NCBI GenBank assembly: GCA_003530935.1
Contig: DPEO01000151.1
Span: forward strand, 1-9,728
Source of the DNA: Desulfomicrobiaceae bacterium
GTDB taxonomy: Bacteria > Desulfobacterota > Desulfovibrionia > Desulfovibrionales > Desulfomicrobiaceae
Direction: 5' to 3'
DNA: 9,728 nucleotides
Made by a program: the position numbers and the translations under genes. Under the pieces are notes generated by a model that had not been told where the DNA came from, did no database searches, and was given only the letters and a program-made list of their open reading frames with translations. This document shows positions 6,818 through 9,728 of this stretch, in pieces. Numbering within the stretch: position 1 is the stretch's first letter; every line of letters starts with the position of its first letter.

Positions 6818-7063
6818 CTATACCTGGGCCCCTTGGTTCTGCATGGCCTGTTCCCGCACCTTGGCCACGATGTCTTCCTTGACCGCGTGCATGCGGTCCG
6901 CGGCGTGGAGAAAGGCGTCCAGCGGGATGGCGATGCGAAATCCCGGCTCCAGGGTGTATTCTTTGGTCTCGGGATTGACGCTGCCCAACCGGGCGAATTC
7001 CATGCGGACGATGCCCTGGTGGATGTGGATGTTGGTCAGGCGTTCGGTGAACATGTCGAACAT
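6818..7063 (-). CDS. Small conserved-looking protein of unknown function (81 aa)
   Basis: I do not recognise this protein with confidence. It is 81 residues with no signal peptide or membrane segment. It has an N-terminal beta-like stretch (NIHIHQGIVRMEFARL, 11-26), a middle section EPGFRIAIPLDAFLHAADRM (39-58), and a charged helical tail (KEDIVAKVREQ). The pattern of short strands followed by 'I.P...F...' is loosely like DUF3467-type small proteins, but that is only an impression. Support for its being a real gene: GGAG 8 nt before the ATG, codon use like its neighbours, and a perfect terminator directly after the stop. It follows engB by 51 nt with no terminator between, so the two are probably co-transcribed. 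Confidence 0.8.
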   Translation of the reverse strand: MFDMFTERLTNIHIHQGIVRMEFARLGSVNPETKEYTLEPGFRIAIPLDAFLHAADRMHAVKEDIVAKVREQAMQNQGAQV

Positions 7064-7114
7064 CGATGATCTCCTTGAATGAGAGTGATTGAACGTTGGG
7101 GCTTCGTGGCATCC

Positions 7115-7732
7115 TCACTTGGGGGCGTCAAGGGTGTTGTCGGCGGCCTCCTCGGGGAGGGCGTACCGCCGCAGACGCTGCCACAGTTGGGCCACGCCAA
7201 GGCCGGTGCGGCTGGACACGGCAAGGGGCGGTTCTGGCCTGCCGAGAATGTCCGCCCAGCGCCGTGCAACCTGAGCGCGCTCTTTGAGAGACGTCTTGTC
7301 CGCCTTGGTGAGTACGGGAAGGAGGGGGATATGGTGTTCTTGGGCGTAGGCTACCAGGTCCATGTCCAGTTGCTGCGGGGCAAGGCGGCTGTCGAGGAGC
7401 ACCACCAGGGCGCGCAAGTGGGGGTTGTCCGTGAGGTAGGCGTGGATGAGGCGCGCCCAGGCATCGCGGTCGGCGTGGGAGGCGCGGGCATAGCCGTATC
7501 CGGGCAGGTCCGCGAGATAGAAGTCCCCCGGAGTGACACGGTAGAGGTTGATGCTCCGGGTCTTTCCCGGGGTGCTGCTGGTTTTCGCCAGTGTCCGTCG
7601 TCCGGCCAGGGCATTGACGAGGCTCGACTTGCCGACGTTGGAGCGCCCTGCCAGGGCCAGTTGCGGGGCGTCTGGCAGCTGCATTTGCGAAGGGGTATAG
7701 ATCGTGGATTCGAGAGACAGGGTGTGGTGCAT
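7115..7732 (-). CDS. engB: Ribosome-biogenesis GTPase EngB/YsxC
   Basis: A 205-residue TRAFAC-class GTPase needed for large-ribosomal-subunit assembly. All G motifs are visible: G1 GRSNVGKSS at 29-37, G2 region TPGKTRSINLY at 54-64, G3 DLPGYGYA at 75-82, G4 TKAD at 142-145, and G5 VSSR at 172-175. Length and the ~28 residues before G1 match the family. The ATG at 7732 has no strong Shine-Dalgarno, but the start matches family N-termini. It is the first gene of the leftward block, next to an AT-richer divergent spacer, and is followed by the small unknown gene. Confidence 0.96.
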   Translation of the reverse strand: MHHTLSLESTIYTPSQMQLPDAPQLALAGRSNVGKSSLVNALAGRRTLAKTSSTPGKTRSINLYRVTPGDFYLADLPGYGYARASHADRDAWARLIHAYLTDNPHLRALVVLLDSRLAPQQLDMDLVAYAQEHHIPLLPVLTKADKTSLKERAQVARRWADILGRPEPPLAVSSRTGLGVAQLWQRLRRYALPEEAADNTLDAPK

Positions 7733-7859
7733 GATCGGGAGAATGGTTGACGCTTCCCGGCCTGTTGGGGCACAGCAAGCAATATTTTATTGAGGATTGA
7801 TGTGGAGACCATACCGAGCAACCCTACGGGGGGCAACCACAAAACCAACGGGGGAACCC
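7733..7859. promoter_or_regulatory. Divergent promoter region between engB and the lipoprotein gene
   Basis: This 127-bp spacer separates genes pointing outward, so it must hold promoters for both unless transcription enters from elsewhere. It contains the clearest AT-rich island of the window (about 7780-7799, AATATTTTATTG). Candidate boxes are weak: on the plus strand TTGGGG (7765-7770), 17 nt, TATTGA (7788-7793); on the minus strand a TAAAAT -10 (7789-7784) without a good -35. Two G-runs (7828-7833 and 7850-7854), each preceded by AACC plus a few bases and AC, lie in the lipoprotein leader; the second probably serves as its ribosome-binding site. Confidence 0.4.
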
Positions 7860-8672
7860 ATGCGGATGGGAAAGATTCTTGGATTGTGTCTGGCGGCGCT
7901 GCTGGCGGCCTGCTCTTCGGCTCCCATGCAGGGCGCGGACGGTGTGTCGCCCGCGGCCTCGTCCTGGATGACGCCGGATTTGCGGCATGAAGAATCCGCG
8001 CAGGTGACGGTGCGTATCAGTCCGCAGGAACTGCGGGGAGTGGTGGACCGTGATGCCGAAATCTGGCGTCGGGGGCGGCAGACGGTCATTGCCAAGCTTG
8101 CCACGGACTTCTTGATGCGGCGCATGGTGCTGCCCATTACGCCTTCCGCCAATACCCTGGGCGAGATGGAAACCTACAGCCAAAAGGGCGCCCTGACTGT
8201 CGCGCCGGAAGAGGCTACTGGGGACTTTGTGCAGTCCTTTCAAGGTCGTTTGGTGCTCGATGTTGGTGCGGCAGCGGCAGGTCGCGTGGTGGGCCTGGAG
8301 ACGGACGGCTATATGGCGGGCAGCCAGCAGCGGGTGTATGTGGCCTTGCCCGTCCAGTCCCTGGGACTGCCCACCTATGTGGCGCTGTTCAAGGCGCAGC
8401 CGGAGGCCGGTGAGGGATGGTACCGCCTGGGGGCCATCGGTGAGGTGACGCAGGTCAACGAAGCGTTCATGAACGGCAACATTCCCGCCGTGTTGGGCAA
8501 TGTGGAGATCCTCATGGCAGACCGGGAGACCGAGGTGGGAGATGTGGCAATACCGCTCTTTGCCTCGGTGGAGGTCGTGGAGCAGAATCGCGGCGCATCG
8601 GCCGCCTCGGACGAGGTGGTGGTGACTCCGCACTTCATGCCCACGGTGACCGAGCCGAAGATCAAGAAGTAG
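7860..8672 (+). CDS. Lipoprotein of unknown function (270 aa)
   Basis: A 270-residue predicted lipoprotein with no family I can name. MRMGK is followed by a hydrophobic segment and a lipobox LAAC at 15-18, so Cys18 should be lipidated; Ser19-Ser20 after it do not suggest inner-membrane retention. The mature part has an arginine-rich helical stretch (EIWRRGRQTVIAKLATDFLMRR, about 67-88). The C-terminal part contains GAIGEVTQVNEAFMNG and ILMADRETEVGDVAIP (217-232). That ends in an 'E.GD...P' pattern often seen in the C-terminal beta modules of envelope and LysM-type proteins; this resemblance is weak. ATG 7860 is used rather than the upstream in-frame ATG at 7797 because it gives a proper signal peptide and follows GGGGGA. 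The gene ends 21 nt before tgpA, with no terminator. Confidence 0.85.
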   Translation: MRMGKILGLCLAALLAACSSAPMQGADGVSPAASSWMTPDLRHEESAQVTVRISPQELRGVVDRDAEIWRRGRQTVIAKLATDFLMRRMVLPITPSANTLGEMETYSQKGALTVAPEEATGDFVQSFQGRLVLDVGAAAAGRVVGLETDGYMAGSQQRVYVALPVQSLGLPTYVALFKAQPEAGEGWYRLGAIGEVTQVNEAFMNGNIPAVLGNVEILMADRETEVGDVAIPLFASVEVVEQNRGASAASDEVVVTPHFMPTVTEPKIKK

Positions 8673-8693
8673 CCTTTCATCCGTAGAAGTCCC

Positions 8694-9728
8694 ATGGCGT
8701 TTGCGCCTGTCTGGATCTTGGGGGCCGTGGCCGGAGCCTACGGCCCCCATGTGCTGTGGCAGCCGCTGTGGGTCTCCATGGCGCTGGCAGCCGCCCTCCT
8801 GTGGCGCATGGCGGTGGAACGCGGCCGCCTTCCGCAGCCTCCCCGCATCGTTCGTTGGATGCTTGCCGGTGCGGCCATGGCCGCCGTGGTGGCCACTCAT
8901 GGCCGTACCTTTGCCCTGGATGCGGGTACGGAGCTTTTGTGTCTGGCCGCGGGCCTTAAGGTGCTGGAGGCCCGGAGCCGGCGGGACATGGTGCTCGTGG
9001 TGTTGGTGGCGTACGTTTTGGCCGCCACCCACGTGCTTTTTGCCCAACATTTGGCGGCCGCCGTCTATATGCTGGCAAGCGTCGTGCTCTCCACGGCGGC
9101 CCTTGGCAGTATGACGGCGCGCCGTCCCTGGCGTGAGGACCTGCGCGTCGGCGTCTTGGTGGTGCTGCAAGCCCTTCCCTTGGCGCTTGTGGCCTTTGTA
9201 GCCATGCCCAGGTTGTCCGCAGGGGTGGTGGGACTGCCGGTGGGCCGTGCCCCGCAGGGGGGCACCGGGCTTGCGGAGACGGTCCAGCCCGGAAGTATCG
9301 GTCGCCTCGCCCAATCCTCGGAAGTGGCCCTGCGGGTGGCCATGGACGGGGAAACCCCGCCTCGAACCGATTGGTATTGGCGGGCCGTCGTGCTCGACAG
9401 CGTGGATGCCGGTGGGGTGTGGCGCCAGCGCCGCAGCCCGGCCCTGTGGCAGGACGCGCCTGCTGCCCGCTGGCAGGGACGCATCACCTTGGAGCCGCAC
9501 CAATTGCCCTGGCTCATCGCCCTGGACGTGCCGGTTGCAGCGCCCCCGGGGGCCCGGCTGGATCAATGGGGGCGGGTACGCTGGCCGCGCCCGGTGCGCG
9601 ACCGGATCGGTGATGGGGGGCCGGGGTGTTCGGGGGCGCCGCCTTGGGACGGGGATCCTGCCCGGGCGTCTCTGCCCTCTGGGCCTGCCCCACGCACCCG
9701 CCCGCCTCGGGGCCCTGGGCGGGGCGGG
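8694..9728 (+). CDS. TgpA-type transglutaminase-like membrane protein (DUF3488), N-terminal half only
   Basis: Open for 345 codons to the right edge; full proteins of this family are about 650-700 residues, so the extracytoplasmic transglutaminase core and its Cys-His-Asp triad are missing. About five or six hydrophobic segments cover residues ~1-175, with the family motif LKVLEARSRRDMVLVVLVAY at 88-107. The periplasmic section has TGLAETVQPGSIGRLAQSSE (191-210), VALRV, and YWRAVVLDSVDAGGVWRQ (228-245), which match the DUF3488/TgpA N-terminal region. RPVRDRI (299-305) is also family-like. The last ~40 residues (GGPGCSGAPPWDG onward) are glycine- and proline-rich, and only fragments such as DPARASL and APRTR resemble the family; the sequence there may be faulty. 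The start ATG is 21 nt after the lipoprotein stop, with only a weak AGAAG upstream. Related genes often accompany MoxR/DUF58 genes, which are not seen here. Confidence 0.85.
   Translation, partial: MAFAPVWILGAVAGAYGPHVLWQPLWVSMALAAALLWRMAVERGRLPQPPRIVRWMLAGAAMAAVVATHGRTFALDAGTELLCLAAGLKVLEARSRRDMVLVVLVAYVLAATHVLFAQHLAAAVYMLASVVLSTAALGSMTARRPWREDLRVGVLVVLQALPLALVAFVAMPRLSAGVVGLPVGRAPQGGTGLAETVQPGSIGRLAQSSEVALRVAMDGETPPRTDWYWRAVVLDSVDAGGVWRQRRSPALWQDAPAARWQGRITLEPHQLPWLIALDVPVAAPPGARLDQWGRVRWPRPVRDRIGDGGPGCSGAPPWDGDPARASLPSGPAPRTRPPRGPGRGG

Noticed and set aside
7824..9566. 580-codon minus-strand frame across the lipoprotein and TgpA-like genes
   Set aside because: Histidine/glycine/arginine-rich shadow. 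The plus strand has a lipobox and DUF3488 motifs.

Overview
The window is a 9.7-kb piece of a GC-rich bacterial genome. The gene content is the oxygen-independent (CbiD/CbiG-type) cobalamin route, a UraA/Upp pyrimidine-salvage pair, EngB and a TgpA-like protein. With the style of the protein sequences, this points to a sulfate-reducing deltaproteobacterium of the Desulfovibrio type. That placement is an inference from sequence style, not from a marker gene.

Layout. From about 7.7 kb leftwards every gene is on the minus strand. The transcription order is engB, a small unknown gene, a terminator, a promoter, upp, a second terminator-like hairpin, uraA, cbiD, cobL (CbiE-CbiT fusion), a CbiF-CbiG fusion, and cobJ/cbiH, which runs off the left edge. 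A 127-bp AT-richer divergent spacer (7733-7859) separates this block from two plus-strand genes: a lipoprotein of unknown function and the N-terminal half of a TgpA-type (DUF3488) membrane protein that runs off the right edge.

How the genes work together. The four cobalamin genes encode six activities in consecutive or near-consecutive corrin-ring steps: C17 methylation and ring contraction (CbiH), C11 methylation (CbiF), ring-A lactone opening (CbiG), C1 methylation (CbiD), and C5/C15 methylation with decarboxylation (CbiE/CbiT). They overlap by ATGA junctions or longer overlaps and look translationally coupled. They follow uraA by 10 nt, so they appear to be the tail of a upp-uraA transcript. 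Upp and UraA together import uracil and convert it to UMP.

Data quality. The first 11 bases equal the 3' end of the Illumina adapter. The last ~130 bases are extremely A-poor and G/C-rich. Both contig ends should be treated as unreliable.

I found no mobile element, CRISPR array, tRNA, rRNA or recognisable new defence or biosynthetic system. The points worth following up are the CbiG/CbiH frame arrangement, the intra-operon terminator before uraA, and the attachment of the cob genes to a pyrimidine operon. No gene-free stretch exceeds 300 bp; the longest is 6618-6817 (200 bp), holding the upp promoter and a terminator.
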